This document shows positions 29,203 to 39,038 of a stretch of 47,188 nucleotides of DNA, one piece after another. Made by a program: the position numbers and the translations under genes. Origin of the DNA: Flavobacteriales bacterium (lineage in GTDB: Bacteria; Bacteroidota; Bacteroidia; Flavobacteriales; TMED113); assembly GCA_002722215.1 (NCBI GenBank), contig PBKX01000008.1:1-47188 (forward strand), given 5' to 3'. The notes under the pieces are model-generated. The model had not been told where the DNA came from and ran no database searches. It saw nothing but the letters and a program-made list of their open reading frames with translations. How positions within the stretch are numbered: position 1 is the stretch's first letter; each line of letters starts with the position of its first letter.

Positions 29203-29969
29203 AAAAACTAATAATATACCTGTTCATTATTTCTAACCAAATCATAGCTCAAGATATAAATAATGCGGACAAAATAATGGATCATATCTATAATAAATTA
29301 ATTAACACTGAGTCTGGATCATGTATAGAATTCACATATTCCTTCAAAAACGAAGCATATGAAATGAAAAATCCAATATATGGTAAATTATCATTATTCT
29401 CTAATAATAGATTTCATTTAGAGTTCAATAGAGAAGAAAATAAAATGATACAAATTTACAATGGAGATAATTTAAAAACCATACTTATAGAAGATGAAGA
29501 AATACAAATCGATAATATGGAAACAGAAAATGGATTAGTAATTCAAAGTGTATTTAGTAATTATAAATCAGACTTTAATGCAAAAATTATAGGTGAAGAA
29601 GAAGAAAAAACTATTATTCAGCTCAAACCAAATAAAAAATATAATCAATCTGTTTTTAATGACTGTATAGAGAAATTAGAATTACCTCATTGTCTAAAAT
29701 TACCTAATCAATGTAAGATTGGAATTCATCCGGCTAAACAAGAACAACTGAACAACTGCTTATATAAAAATAACGGATATGAAGAAACGAATATTGTAGA
29801 AGTTCAAGTTATAATTAATAGCATTAATTTAGAGTTAAAATCTATCATACAAACAAACAGATATAATGGAGAAGTGATTATTGACATCAATGACATAAAA
29901 AAAGCAAACTCAAATATATTAAGTATTCAGGGCATGTATAACAACTTTGAAATTATTGACCTGAGATAA
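29199..29969 (+). CDS. LolA-like outer-membrane lipoprotein carrier family protein
   Basis: 256 aa, signal peptide, FTYSFKNEAYEMKNPIYGKLSLFSNNRFHLEF...; 4-bp overlap downstream of ftsK. Confidence 0.65.
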   Translation: MKKLIIYLFIISNQIIAQDINNADKIMDHIYNKLINTESGSCIEFTYSFKNEAYEMKNPIYGKLSLFSNNRFHLEFNREENKMIQIYNGDNLKTILIEDEEIQIDNMETENGLVIQSVFSNYKSDFNAKIIGEEEEKTIIQLKPNKKYNQSVFNDCIEKLELPHCLKLPNQCKIGIHPAKQEQLNNCLYKNNGYEETNIVEVQVIINSINLELKSIIQTNRYNGEVIIDINDIKKANSNILSIQGMYNNFEIIDLR

Positions 29970-29972
29970 TAA

Positions 29973-31271
29973 TTAGTCGATTCTTTTACAATGAAAATCA
30001 TCGTATTGAAAAATTAATGTAGCGACATTTTTATCCCCGCCATTTTTAGATTTTTTAAAATCATAGGTTGTCCCCAATATAGTTCTAGGATCAGAATTCA
30101 CTAAATCTGATATACTAAACCCATCTTGCCAGAAAAAATCCATAAAATACAACCCTAGCTCATAACCTACCGAAGCATATTTTAAATGAGGGCTATAATT
30201 GTAATGATCATAAAAATTAATGATAAAATTACTCAGTTCCGCATTATTAAAAAATTGATTATGTGGAAAGGTAACATTCATATCCATCAAATCATATACA
30301 GAAATGTGATTAAAATTAGATAAAGTAGGCATCCCATATACAACCATATTTGTATCCCTACATGCATGCAACTTAGAAAGCAGATCGGCAACAAAAACAT
30401 TATCATCAGAGGGAATAATAATCACATTTTTCATACCCAGAGTATCTAATTCATGATGTATAGAATCAATAACATTTGATAGAACTTTGATTTCTTTAAA
30501 AGAAAACAATGAAGTATCAACACCATTTAATACAATTTGGCCATAATCAATGTCTGAGGGAATCAATGTATCTGTTTTAAGTTCCCATTCATTTAAGCCG
30601 GCAATCTTTTGATTCGTAACTTTAAGGATCGTATCTCTCCTTATCAATAACAAGTTATCATCAACATGATGATCAAAAATATATTGCGAAAAAAAGGATA
30701 AGTGATTTTTCACATGAGTAGCTAATTGGATTACATTTTCATTTCCATCAGTAATATGTGCTTTTTTTGAAAATGGTGATATAATAGGAATACCCGAATC
30801 AAATCTATCTTTAAAAAACACAAAATTATCGGTAAAAAGAGGACCAATAATAAGATCCATGTCTTCCAAATAACCCTCTCTTACAACATTTGCCAATATC
30901 TCCTTAGATTCTAGACCTTCCTTTATATCAAAAACTGAAATATCAATATCAATACTCTTAAATGCATTTAATGATAATAAAAATCCCAAATAAAAATCAA
31001 GTGAAATTTTAGTTTTTTTATATAAATCATAATCATCAATATTGACATCCTTCAATGAGTCAATACTATTAGATAGAATAAAGGTATTGTGATCTAAACA
31101 AAAGGGCAAAAGCAAGGAAATTTTATATTTGCTTTTATGATTGTTCTTAAAAGTAACATGTTTAGCCTTCTCAAATGTTGATTTAAATCTAAAATTATTA
31201 TCTACTTGAGATATACTTTTTGAAAAAAGAGAAATAGATAAAAAAAATAATATATATACCCTTATTCCCAT
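29973..31271 (-). CDS. Periplasmic-binding-protein type 1-like protein (branched-chain amino acid receptor-like), no LysM seen
   Basis: 432 aa; [78 protein letters not shown]. Confidence 0.75.
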   Translation of the reverse strand: MGIRVYILFFLSISLFSKSISQVDNNFRFKSTFEKAKHVTFKNNHKSKYKISLLLPFCLDHNTFILSNSIDSLKDVNIDDYDLYKKTKISLDFYLGFLLSLNAFKSIDIDISVFDIKEGLESKEILANVVREGYLEDMDLIIGPLFTDNFVFFKDRFDSGIPIISPFSKKAHITDGNENVIQLATHVKNHLSFFSQYIFDHHVDDNLLLIRRDTILKVTNQKIAGLNEWELKTDTLIPSDIDYGQIVLNGVDTSLFSFKEIKVLSNVIDSIHHELDTLGMKNVIIIPSDDNVFVADLLSKLHACRDTNMVVYGMPTLSNFNHISVYDLMDMNVTFPHNQFFNNAELSNFIINFYDHYNYSPHLKYASVGYELGLYFMDFFWQDGFSISDLVNSDPRTILGTTYDFKKSKNGGDKNVATLIFQYDDFHCKRID

Positions 31272-32791
31272 TCTATTGTCGCAGGTGGTTTAGAACTAAT
31301 ATCATATACAACTCGATTCACCCCTTTCACTTTATTAATAATCTCGTTAGAAACCTTAGCTAGAAAATCGTGAGGTAAATGAACCCAATCTGCAGTCATT
31401 CCATCTGTGGATGCTACAGCGCGTAATGCTACAACTTTCTCATATGTTCGTCCATCACCCATCACTCCGACACTATTATCTCCTAATAAAATAGCACCTG
31501 CTTGCCAAACATCATGATATAAGTTATGTTCTTTCAAATATTTTATAAAAATAAAATCAACATCTTGCAATATGGCAATTTTATCAGAATTGACCTCGCC
31601 CATAATTCTAATAGCTAAACCTGGTCCTGGGAAAGGATGCCTATTGATAATAGCTGGATCAATACCTAAAGCTAAACCCACCCTTCTGACCTCATCTTTA
31701 AATAATTTTTTTAATGGCTCGACAATTTGTAAATCCATTTTTTCAGGCAACCCACCAACATTATGATGGGATTTAATCGTCTCTGAGGGGCCTCCTGTAC
31801 CAGAAATAGACTCAATAACATCAGGATAAATCGTCCCTTGACCTAAGAATTTAATTCCACTATATTCTTGTGATACAGATTCAAATATATTAATAAAAGT
31901 TGAGCCTATAATTTTTCGTTTTTTTTCAGGGTCAACAATATTTGATAAATTTTTCAAAAATTCCAAGGATGCATCCACCCCCCTAATATTTAGCCCTATA
32001 TGTTCATAAGCCTTTAAAACATCTTGATATTCATTCTTTCGCAACAAACCATTATCAACAAATACACAAAATAAATTATTACCAATAGCTTTATGTAACA
32101 AGACAGCAGCTACAGTTGAATCAACACCTCCAGATAATGCCATTAACACTTTTTGAGAACCCACTTCGTTTTTTAATTTCTCTACAGTAGATGTAATAAA
32201 AGAATCTGAAGTCCAATTCTGATGAAAATCACATATATTAATTAGAAAATTAGATAAAATAAGCTTACCACATGTTGTATGATATACTTCTGGATGGAAC
32301 TGTAAAGCAAAAGTATTTTCGTTATTAATCGAAAAGGCAGCTATATTAACATCATCAGTACTAGCAATAATATAAGCATCTTGAGGTAATTCAAGTATTG
32401 TATCTGCATGCGACATCCAAACCTGTGATTTTTTACTTACAGAATTAAATAAATTATTTTCATGTACTAGTGATAAAGTTGAGCGACCATATTCTCTATT
32501 ATTAGATGTCTCAACATGCCCCCCTATTTTACTCGCTATTAATTGTGCACCATAACACAAAGCTAACAAAGGGACATGTTTTCTAATAAGAGATAAGTCA
32601 ATAGTAGGAGCGTCTATATTATTGACAGAAGCAGGACCACCAGATAATATAACACCCTTTACATGAGTTGGCAAAGACTTAAATTTGTCAAATGGGATAA
32701 TCTCTGAACATACATTCAATTCTCTAACTCGTCTTGCAATTAATTGGGTATACTGAGATCCAAAATCAATTATCAACAATACTTCTTTCAT
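31262..32791 (-). CDS. guaA: GMP synthase (glutamine-hydrolysing)
   Basis: [87 protein letters not shown]-terminus. Confidence 0.99.
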   Translation of the reverse strand: MKEVLLIIDFGSQYTQLIARRVRELNVCSEIIPFDKFKSLPTHVKGVILSGGPASVNNIDAPTIDLSLIRKHVPLLALCYGAQLIASKIGGHVETSNNREYGRSTLSLVHENNLFNSVSKKSQVWMSHADTILELPQDAYIIASTDDVNIAAFSINNENTFALQFHPEVYHTTCGKLILSNFLINICDFHQNWTSDSFITSTVEKLKNEVGSQKVLMALSGGVDSTVAAVLLHKAIGNNLFCVFVDNGLLRKNEYQDVLKAYEHIGLNIRGVDASLEFLKNLSNIVDPEKKRKIIGSTFINIFESVSQEYSGIKFLGQGTIYPDVIESISGTGGPSETIKSHHNVGGLPEKMDLQIVEPLKKLFKDEVRRVGLALGIDPAIINRHPFPGPGLAIRIMGEVNSDKIAILQDVDFIFIKYLKEHNLYHDVWQAGAILLGDNSVGVMGDGRTYEKVVALRAVASTDGMTADWVHLPHDFLAKVSNEIINKVKGVNRVVYDISSKPPATIEWE

Positions 32792-32814
32792 AGTTTGAAA
32801 ATGTCAATTTATCT

Positions 32815-34404
32815 TTAGTCTTCTTCGGTTAAGATAATATATTTATTATCAAATATCGAACTTTCCTTTATTAAAGCATCAAAAAATTGCTTACCATATT
32901 TAATATAATATGGAATAAAACTTTCAGAACGTTCTTGAATATAATGCCCAGGAAATACTGCTTGATTAATTAATTTAATTTGTGTGACAGTATCTTTATT
33001 TTTTATTTTATCATATTTCAAAACTTTCTTTTCAAGTCTATTAAATTCATTTTCTAATCTTTTTTTAAAAACATAAAAAGAATCTATTGGAAAACCTTTA
33101 ATAAATTTTATTTTTTCTTCGAAAGCAAATAAAGAAGCATTAAAATTAGACAACTCCTGTTTCATATTAATTAAAGATTTTGAAGTAAGTATTTCTTTTA
33201 TTTGATTGTCATGATCTAAAAATAAATCCTCATCTAATAAGCCTAACTTATTTTTTAGAGCACTTATACGTTGAGAAAGAATTAAAAAGTGTGACCTTAA
33301 TCCTATCAAAGGATAATCAACATGCCTAAAATTAAACATTTTTTTTAACTGAATCCAATAAGCAACTTCTGAGGGGCCTCCTAAATATAAAATATTAGGC
33401 ATAATTAATTCTTGGTAAAGTGGACGTAAAAAAACATTTGGGCTAAATCTTTCTGGGAACTCATTAATTTCATTTAACAATTCATTTAAATTCCATGTTT
33501 TAGCATGATGATCTGTAAAATATGTTTTTTGATCAAACTTAATTTTTGATCGAATAGAATTAAATAAATAAAAAATATTATCCCTAAGAGGATTAATCTC
33601 AGGTTTATATTTTTTCTGAAGGAGATTATTCGTTTTTGAAACACTTTTATAGACAAAAGAATCAGTCAACTCACATTTTAAATGTGGAACAAATATCTTT
33701 TTTAATTGAGAATGATTACCATCAATAATTACTAGGCCATAATCACCAAATAAAGCAGTCAATAAAGACCGAGTGGCATTCGCATAATTATGATTTTTAC
33801 TATATGCAAAATGATATATAGTGAATAACTCTTTCCCATAATCAGTAGCATATAAAACTTTTTTAATTTTTATAAGAGTTTTTAAGAGTGATTTAGAAGA
33901 TAAATTACCAATACAATCTTGAGTTTCTAGTTCCCAATGATAATTTACACCTTCTAGATTACAAGATTGAATCTCCGCAAAATCATGATCCTCACTTGCC
34001 ATCCAAAAACATGGCACAAAAGAAACATTTTTTAGAGTATGATTTAAATAATTAGCATATGAAATAACTGAGATAATTTTATATATTAAAAACAGAGGGC
34101 TTGCAAATATATTTAGCTGATGTCCTGTAGTAATAGTATAGACACTATTATCTGATAATTTAGATACATTATTGTTCACAACAGATAGGTCTGTATTTAA
34201 AAAGAGTGTGTCGTCATATTGTTGCTTTAAAACATCCGATAAAATAGTTCGATGGTCTTTTTTCCTTTCTAATTTAGAATTAAGAGCATTCATGTTGAGG
34301 AAAGAATTAATAAATGGCTGTAAAGATGAATCAGATTCAATAAAATCACAAATTAATTTTGAGAATAAACGAGTTTTACTAAAAGAGATACTTTTCTTTT
34401 TCAA
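32815..34404 (-). CDS. bshC: Bacillithiol biosynthesis cysteine-adding enzyme-like protein
   Basis: 529 aa; TTGHQLNIFASPLFLIYKIISVI, VPCFWMASEDHDFAEI, FSPNVFLRPLYQELIMPNILYLGGPSEVAYWIQLKKMF, PLIGLRSHFLIL. Confidence 0.93.
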   Translation of the reverse strand: MKKKSISFSKTRLFSKLICDFIESDSSLQPFINSFLNMNALNSKLERKKDHRTILSDVLKQQYDDTLFLNTDLSVVNNNVSKLSDNSVYTITTGHQLNIFASPLFLIYKIISVISYANYLNHTLKNVSFVPCFWMASEDHDFAEIQSCNLEGVNYHWELETQDCIGNLSSKSLLKTLIKIKKVLYATDYGKELFTIYHFAYSKNHNYANATRSLLTALFGDYGLVIIDGNHSQLKKIFVPHLKCELTDSFVYKSVSKTNNLLQKKYKPEINPLRDNIFYLFNSIRSKIKFDQKTYFTDHHAKTWNLNELLNEINEFPERFSPNVFLRPLYQELIMPNILYLGGPSEVAYWIQLKKMFNFRHVDYPLIGLRSHFLILSQRISALKNKLGLLDEDLFLDHDNQIKEILTSKSLINMKQELSNFNASLFAFEEKIKFIKGFPIDSFYVFKKRLENEFNRLEKKVLKYDKIKNKDTVTQIKLINQAVFPGHYIQERSESFIPYYIKYGKQFFDALIKESSIFDNKYIILTEED

Positions 34405-34410
34405 AATATC

Positions 34411-36090
34411 TTATTTAAATAAAGAGTCGACAAAACGCATTTTATCAAATAATTGAAGATCGCCAATACCCTCACCAACCCCTATATATTTAATAGGTAT
34501 ACTTAACTGATCACAAATTGAAATCACAACTCCACCTTTAGCGCTACCATCTAATTTGGTTAATGCTAAATGAGTAACCTTTGTAGATTTTAAAAATTGC
34601 TTCGCTTGTTCAAGAGCATTTTGCCCTGTGGAAGCATCTAAGACTAAAACCACTTCATTAGGAGCTTCAGGTAATAACTTATGAATTGCCTTATTAATTT
34701 TTTCCAACTCCATCATCAGATTAACTTTGTTATGTAATCTCCCAGCCGTATCAATTAATATATAATCCATATTATTAGAAATACCAGACTGAACTGTATC
34801 ATAGGCAACAGATGCTGGATCAGCGCCCATAGCTTGCCTTATAATTGGGACATCTATTCGTGTGGACCAAGACTCAAGCTGATCAATTGCTGCTGCCCTA
34901 AAAGTATCGGCAGCGCCCATTAAAACTTTCTTTCCACTCATCTTTAGCGAATTGGCTAATTTAGCAATAGTGGTAGTTTTCCCCACACCATTTACCCCTA
35001 CAAATAATATCACATATGGATGAGATGCATCTAATTCACTACTAATAGCATCTCCACCAACACTAAGTAAATTGACTATTTGTTGTTTTAAAATTTTTTT
35101 CAACTCAATTTCATCTAGATAGCTGTTCTTTTCTACATAATCTTCAATTAAATCGATGATCTTCACTGTGGTATCTACACCAACATCTGCTACTATTAAC
35201 ATTTCCTCTAAATCATCTAAGAAACTATCATCTATTTTATTTTTTCCAGAAAAAAATAATTTCATTTTACTAAAAAAACCCTCTCGAGTTTTATCTAGAG
35301 TCTTATCTAGTTTCTCCTCTTTTTTATCAGAAAAAAGATTATTCTGAGAACTAGATGAAGAATCATTAAATCCTGGTTCTGAAGTTATCTCTGGTTCTGA
35401 AGTTATCTCTGGTTCTGAAGCTAACTCTGGTTCTGAAGCTAACTCTGGTTCTGAAGTTATCTCTGGTTCTAAAGCTACCTCTAGTTCTGAAGTTATCTCT
35501 GGTTCTGAAGTTATCTCTGGCGCTGAAGCCAACTCTGATTCTGAAGTTATCTCTGGCTCTGAAGCCAACTCTGATTCTGAAGTTATCTCTGGTTTTGAAG
35601 CTAACTCTGGTTTTGAAGCTAACTCTGGTTCTGAAGCTAACTCTGGTTCTGAAGTTATCTCTAGTTCTGAAGCTAACTCTGGTTCTGAAGCTAACTCTGG
35701 TTCTGAAGTTATCTCTAGTTCTGAAGTTATCTCTAGTTCTGAAGCTAACTCTGGTTCTGAAGCTAACTCTGGTTCTGAAGTTATCTCTGGTTCTGAAGTT
35801 ATCTCTGGCTCTGAAGCCAACTCTGATTCTGAAGTTATCTCTGGTTCTGAAGCTAACTCTGGTTCTGAAGTTATCTCTGGCTCTGAAGTTATCTCTGTCT
35901 CTGAAGCCAACTCTGGTTCTGAAGTTGATGCTAGTGATGATTGTCGCTCTAGTTCCAATACTGAATCAGATTCTAAAACTATTTTTTCTAGATCTTTTTT
36001 ATCTAATCCTGTATTAGTTTTGTCTGTTTTCTCCTTGGATTTCTTAGAGGGAACACTAAAAATCCCTTTAATCTTATCAAAAATACCCAT
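34411..36090 (-). CDS. ftsY: Signal recognition particle receptor FtsY with expanded repetitive N-terminal region
   Basis: C-terminal NG domain: VGVNGVGKTTTIAKLANSLKM, AADTFRAAAIDQLESW, ILIDTAGRLHNKVNLMMEL, TKLDGSAKGGVVISI, YIGVGEGIGDLQLFD. Confidence 0.97.
   Translation of the reverse strand: MGIFDKIKGIFSVPSKKSKEKTDKTNTGLDKKDLEKIVLESDSVLELERQSSLASTSEPELASETEITSEPEITSEPELASEPEITSESELASEPEITSEPEITSEPELASEPELASELEITSELEITSEPELASEPELASELEITSEPELASEPELASKPELASKPEITSESELASEPEITSESELASAPEITSEPEITSELEVALEPEITSEPELASEPELASEPEITSEPEITSEPGFNDSSSSSQNNLFSDKKEEKLDKTLDKTREGFFSKMKLFFSGKNKIDDSFLDDLEEMLIVADVGVDTTVKIIDLIEDYVEKNSYLDEIELKKILKQQIVNLLSVGGDAISSELDASHPYVILFVGVNGVGKTTTIAKLANSLKMSGKKVLMGAADTFRAAAIDQLESWSTRIDVPIIRQAMGADPASVAYDTVQSGISNNMDYILIDTAGRLHNKVNLMMELEKINKAIHKLLPEAPNEVVLVLDASTGQNALEQAKQFLKSTKVTHLALTKLDGSAKGGVVISICDQLSIPIKYIGVGEGIGDLQLFDKMRFVDSLFK
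35383..35922 (-). repeat. In-frame 18-bp tandem array (~30 units) in ftsY encoding SEPELA / SEPEIT hexapeptides
   Basis: Direct count from the ORF: 30 hexapeptide units plus a degenerate flank; DNA units gaagttatctctggttct and gaagctaactctggttct alternate. Confidence 0.95.
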
Positions 36091-36163
36091 TAATACAAAA
36101 TTAAATGATTTGTTATATTTTAAAAATATAAAAGATTTATCTTAAAAGAAGAAAAACATTAAA

Positions 36164-36319
36164 TTATTTTTCCTGTAAAAAAGCGGCGACATGTTCTTTG
36201 AGAACAATTCTTTCTTTAAATGTATACGCACCCGTTTTGTCTGATTTAATCATCTTAATGGCTTTAGTATAACCTTTTCCACCCCCTTTTTGTAATGTAG
36301 CAACAACTTTCTTAGCCAT
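36164..36319 (-). CDS. DUF4295-type small basic protein (51 aa), missing from the ORF track
   Basis: Own translation MAKKVVATLQKGGGKGYTKAIKMIKSDKTGAYTFKERIVLKEHVAAFLQEK*; sits between rpmG and ftsY, the usual place for DUF4295 in Bacteroidota. Confidence 0.88.
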   Translation of the reverse strand: MAKKVVATLQKGGGKGYTKAIKMIKSDKTGAYTFKERIVLKEHVAAFLQEK

Positions 36320-36322
36320 AAT

Positions 36323-36505
36323 CTATTTTATCTCTTTATGAATTGTATATTTTTTTAATATAGGATTGAATTTTTTCAATTCTAAACGATCAGGTGTATT
36401 CTTCTTATTTTTAGTAGATATATATCTAGATGTTCCAGAAACACCACTAGACTTGTGCTCTGTACACTCTAATATTACCTGAACCCTATTACCTTTTTTT
36501 GCCAT
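36323..36505 (-). CDS. rpmG: 50S ribosomal protein L33
   Basis: [60 protein letters not shown]. Confidence 0.97.
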   Translation of the reverse strand: MAKKGNRVQVILECTEHKSSGVSGTSRYISTKNKKNTPDRLELKKFNPILKKYTIHKEIK

Positions 36506-36621
36506 TATATTAAGTATATAAATTTTTAAAAATAGCAGCCAAATTTAATCAAAAATATATTGTAACCCAACTTTAAGAACTAATTTGTTCTATAATAATT
36601 AAAATTATTTAAAGTAAATAC

Positions 36622-38235
36622 TTAATCTATCTCATTGACGTCTATTAGAAATAACTCTTCCGCAACTTGAAATTCTTCAGCTATTATATCAGTTAATATG
36701 ACTTCTTTCCAATCTTGTTCTGGATAAATCCAACTATATGAAGCATTATTTATTTTGACCAATAAAGGCATGTCAAAAGATGGAGAAATAGATTTCCACT
36801 TAAAATTCAATATCACTGAATCATTCATATTAGTAAAAAAGTACTCAAAAACAGGTAGCTCATGATGCAATAAGTATTGTTCAAAAAATGAATCCAAATC
36901 ATATCCACATTGTTCTTCAATATATTCGATCACATCATTGGTATTTACAATTTGATGTCGGAAATTTATTTGCAATCCTTTTAAAATATTCATCCAAATA
37001 GAATCATTCTGCAGCATCGTTCTTAAAGTATGCAACATCCAACTACCCTTGTAATACATGTCTGTATTAGAATGATCATGATAAATAATAGGTTCTTTAT
37101 TTAATATTTTAGCTTTCTGGTGATTTAAATAAACTAACATAGCATCATAACCATATACTTGTTCCACATATAACGCTTCCGAATAAGTAGCAAATGACTC
37201 ATGAATCCACATATCGCGCCTATTTGCCATACTAACACTATTGCCCCACCATTCATGTGCTGTCTCATGTATAATAATAAAATCAAAGTCTATATTAGAG
37301 GGGAAAGCCCCTAAATAACCTTTCATGTATCGATTCCCATATGATATACAACTTTGATGCTCCATACCAACATAATTAGTTTCGACTAATTTATACCCAT
37401 CTTCATAGAATGGATATTCACCAAATAAATTTTCAAATACATGTAGCATCGGCTTAACCTGCTTAAAATGTTTTTTTGCTAAAAACAAATTGTGATCAAG
37501 TACATAATAATCTAAATTTAAAGACCCATTTTCACCTTGTAATGTATCTTGAAAATGTGCATAATTTGCAATATTACAAGTTACATTATAGCTATTAATT
37601 GGATTAACAACCAACCACTCAAATACATGATTTTTATTGTTATATTCATCTCTCCGTAAACTCATTAATTTTCCATTAGATACTGCGATATAGGGGACAG
37701 GAACACTTAAGCTTATTCTCATACTATCAGGCTCATCTGCCAAATTATGCTTACTCGGAAACCATAGTGCTCCACTTTCCTGTTGGCACGCTACTCCGAC
37801 CCAGTCTAAATGGTCATCATCATTAGCCCAAACAAAACCACCCGACCAGGGTGGATTTTCTGCTGTAATAGGAGATCCATGATAAAATACATCCACACAA
37901 AAAAAAGCATCTTTTTCAATATTTCCAATTACTAATAATTTATTAGATTCTTTCACAAAAGAAACTAACTTATTATCTAATAAAACACTATCTACAATTA
38001 GATTTTCGAATAGATCAAGAATCAGAGTATCTATAGAGCATTCGGATTTAAAATACATGGCATTAGAACCTTTGATCTCTTTATCAGATAAAGAGAATGT
38101 TACTTTTAAATACGAGTAATTTAAATCATAACAACCCAGAATCTCCTTATTTTGAAGTTCAAAAACTGGCTGTTCTTCAGAGCATGAAAAAATACAAAAT
38201 AAATATAAAAAGGCAACAAGAATTCGATAAATCAT
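36622..38235 (-). CDS. M1 family metallopeptidase lipoprotein (start moved from 38304 to ATG at 38235)
   Basis: HETAHEWWGNSVSMANRRDMWIHESFATYSEAL zinc motif; from 38235 the N-terminus MIYRILVAFLYLFCIFSC is a lipoprotein signal. The upstream start would overlap rpmB. Confidence 0.92.
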   Translation of the reverse strand: MIYRILVAFLYLFCIFSCSEEQPVFELQNKEILGCYDLNYSYLKVTFSLSDKEIKGSNAMYFKSECSIDTLILDLFENLIVDSVLLDNKLVSFVKESNKLLVIGNIEKDAFFCVDVFYHGSPITAENPPWSGGFVWANDDDHLDWVGVACQQESGALWFPSKHNLADEPDSMRISLSVPVPYIAVSNGKLMSLRRDEYNNKNHVFEWLVVNPINSYNVTCNIANYAHFQDTLQGENGSLNLDYYVLDHNLFLAKKHFKQVKPMLHVFENLFGEYPFYEDGYKLVETNYVGMEHQSCISYGNRYMKGYLGAFPSNIDFDFIIIHETAHEWWGNSVSMANRRDMWIHESFATYSEALYVEQVYGYDAMLVYLNHQKAKILNKEPIIYHDHSNTDMYYKGSWMLHTLRTMLQNDSIWMNILKGLQINFRHQIVNTNDVIEYIEEQCGYDLDSFFEQYLLHHELPVFEYFFTNMNDSVILNFKWKSISPSFDMPLLVKINNASYSWIYPEQDWKEVILTDIIAEEFQVAEELFLIDVNEID

Positions 38236-38245
38236 ACTTAGAATC

Positions 38246-38479
38246 TTACAAAAGACCCTTTTTTTTAGCAATTTTAATGACTTCGGATATTCCTTTCTTA
38301 TCAATTGTTTTAAGAGTAGATGTTGTTACTTTCAAAGTAATCCACTCCCCTTTAGATGGAATATAAAATCGCTTTTTAATAAGATTTATATCAAAACGTC
38401 GCTTTGTTTTTTTATTTGAATGAGAAACATTATTCCCCACCATCGGTTTTTTACCACTTAATTGACATATTCTAGACAT
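38246..38479 (-). CDS. rpmB: 50S ribosomal protein L28
   Basis: MSRICQLSGKKPMVGNNVSHSNKKTKRRFDINLIKKRFYIPSKGEWITLKVTTSTLKTIDKKG. Confidence 0.97.
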   Translation of the reverse strand: MSRICQLSGKKPMVGNNVSHSNKKTKRRFDINLIKKRFYIPSKGEWITLKVTTSTLKTIDKKGISEVIKIAKKKGLL

Positions 38480-38533
38480 AGCATTTAAAATAAATGAAGT
38501 GCGAATTTAACATTTTTGCATTAGAATAAAAAA

Positions 38534-39025
38534 TTATAGAATTTCTTTTCTAAATAGATTCAATAATCTATATGAAACATGAGAGATGTTTTCTAAGCGA
38601 CTTTGATTTAAAGGGACTAATTCGGAAATAGTATTATTTGCACTAGAAATACTAATCCAAGCATGCAAGGTTATATTTTTAGGGGCTGTATTCGTGTCAA
38701 AAAACTCAACATAACCGGTTGTTGCCAATCCATAATCAACACCATGTTTCTTCCTAACTGAATCTGCCATGTCATCAACTACCATTTTACTCACAACCCC
38801 ATGATTATTAATTACATTAGGATCAATACCCAATAGGCTCACTTTAGCTTCATTACTATATGTAATCAATGATCCTTTAAAAAAATTAGAAGCACCAGAT
38901 TTAGAGGTAAAAAAAGTAGAAATAAAGCCCCCAGTACAACTTTCAGCAACAGATACAGTGAGTCCTTTTTTGATCATAATTTCGGAAATAGAGTTTAACA
39001 ATAAGTGATCCAGATAAATTTGCAT
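38534..39025 (-). CDS. CinA C-terminal (NMN amidohydrolase-like) family protein
   Basis: VSVAESCTGGFISTFFTSKSGASNFFKGSLITYSNEAKVSLLGI...HGVVSKMVVDDMADSVRKKHGVDYGLATTG. Confidence 0.88.
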   Translation of the reverse strand: MQIYLDHLLLNSISEIMIKKGLTVSVAESCTGGFISTFFTSKSGASNFFKGSLITYSNEAKVSLLGIDPNVINNHGVVSKMVVDDMADSVRKKHGVDYGLATTGYVEFFDTNTAPKNITLHAWISISSANNTISELVPLNQSRLENISHVSYRLLNLFRKEIL

Positions 39026-39038
39026 ATTTAGAATAAAG

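Noticed and set aside
29951-29974. AATTATT...AATAATT inverted repeat between convergent genes
   Set aside because: Only A/T pairs and 7 bp; expected by chance at this base composition.
35595-36017. 140-aa plus-strand ORF of LKLTLVLKLSLVLK repeats
   Set aside because: Antisense shadow of the ftsY 18-bp repeat array; the periodic unit lacks stops in this frame and there is no independent coding evidence.
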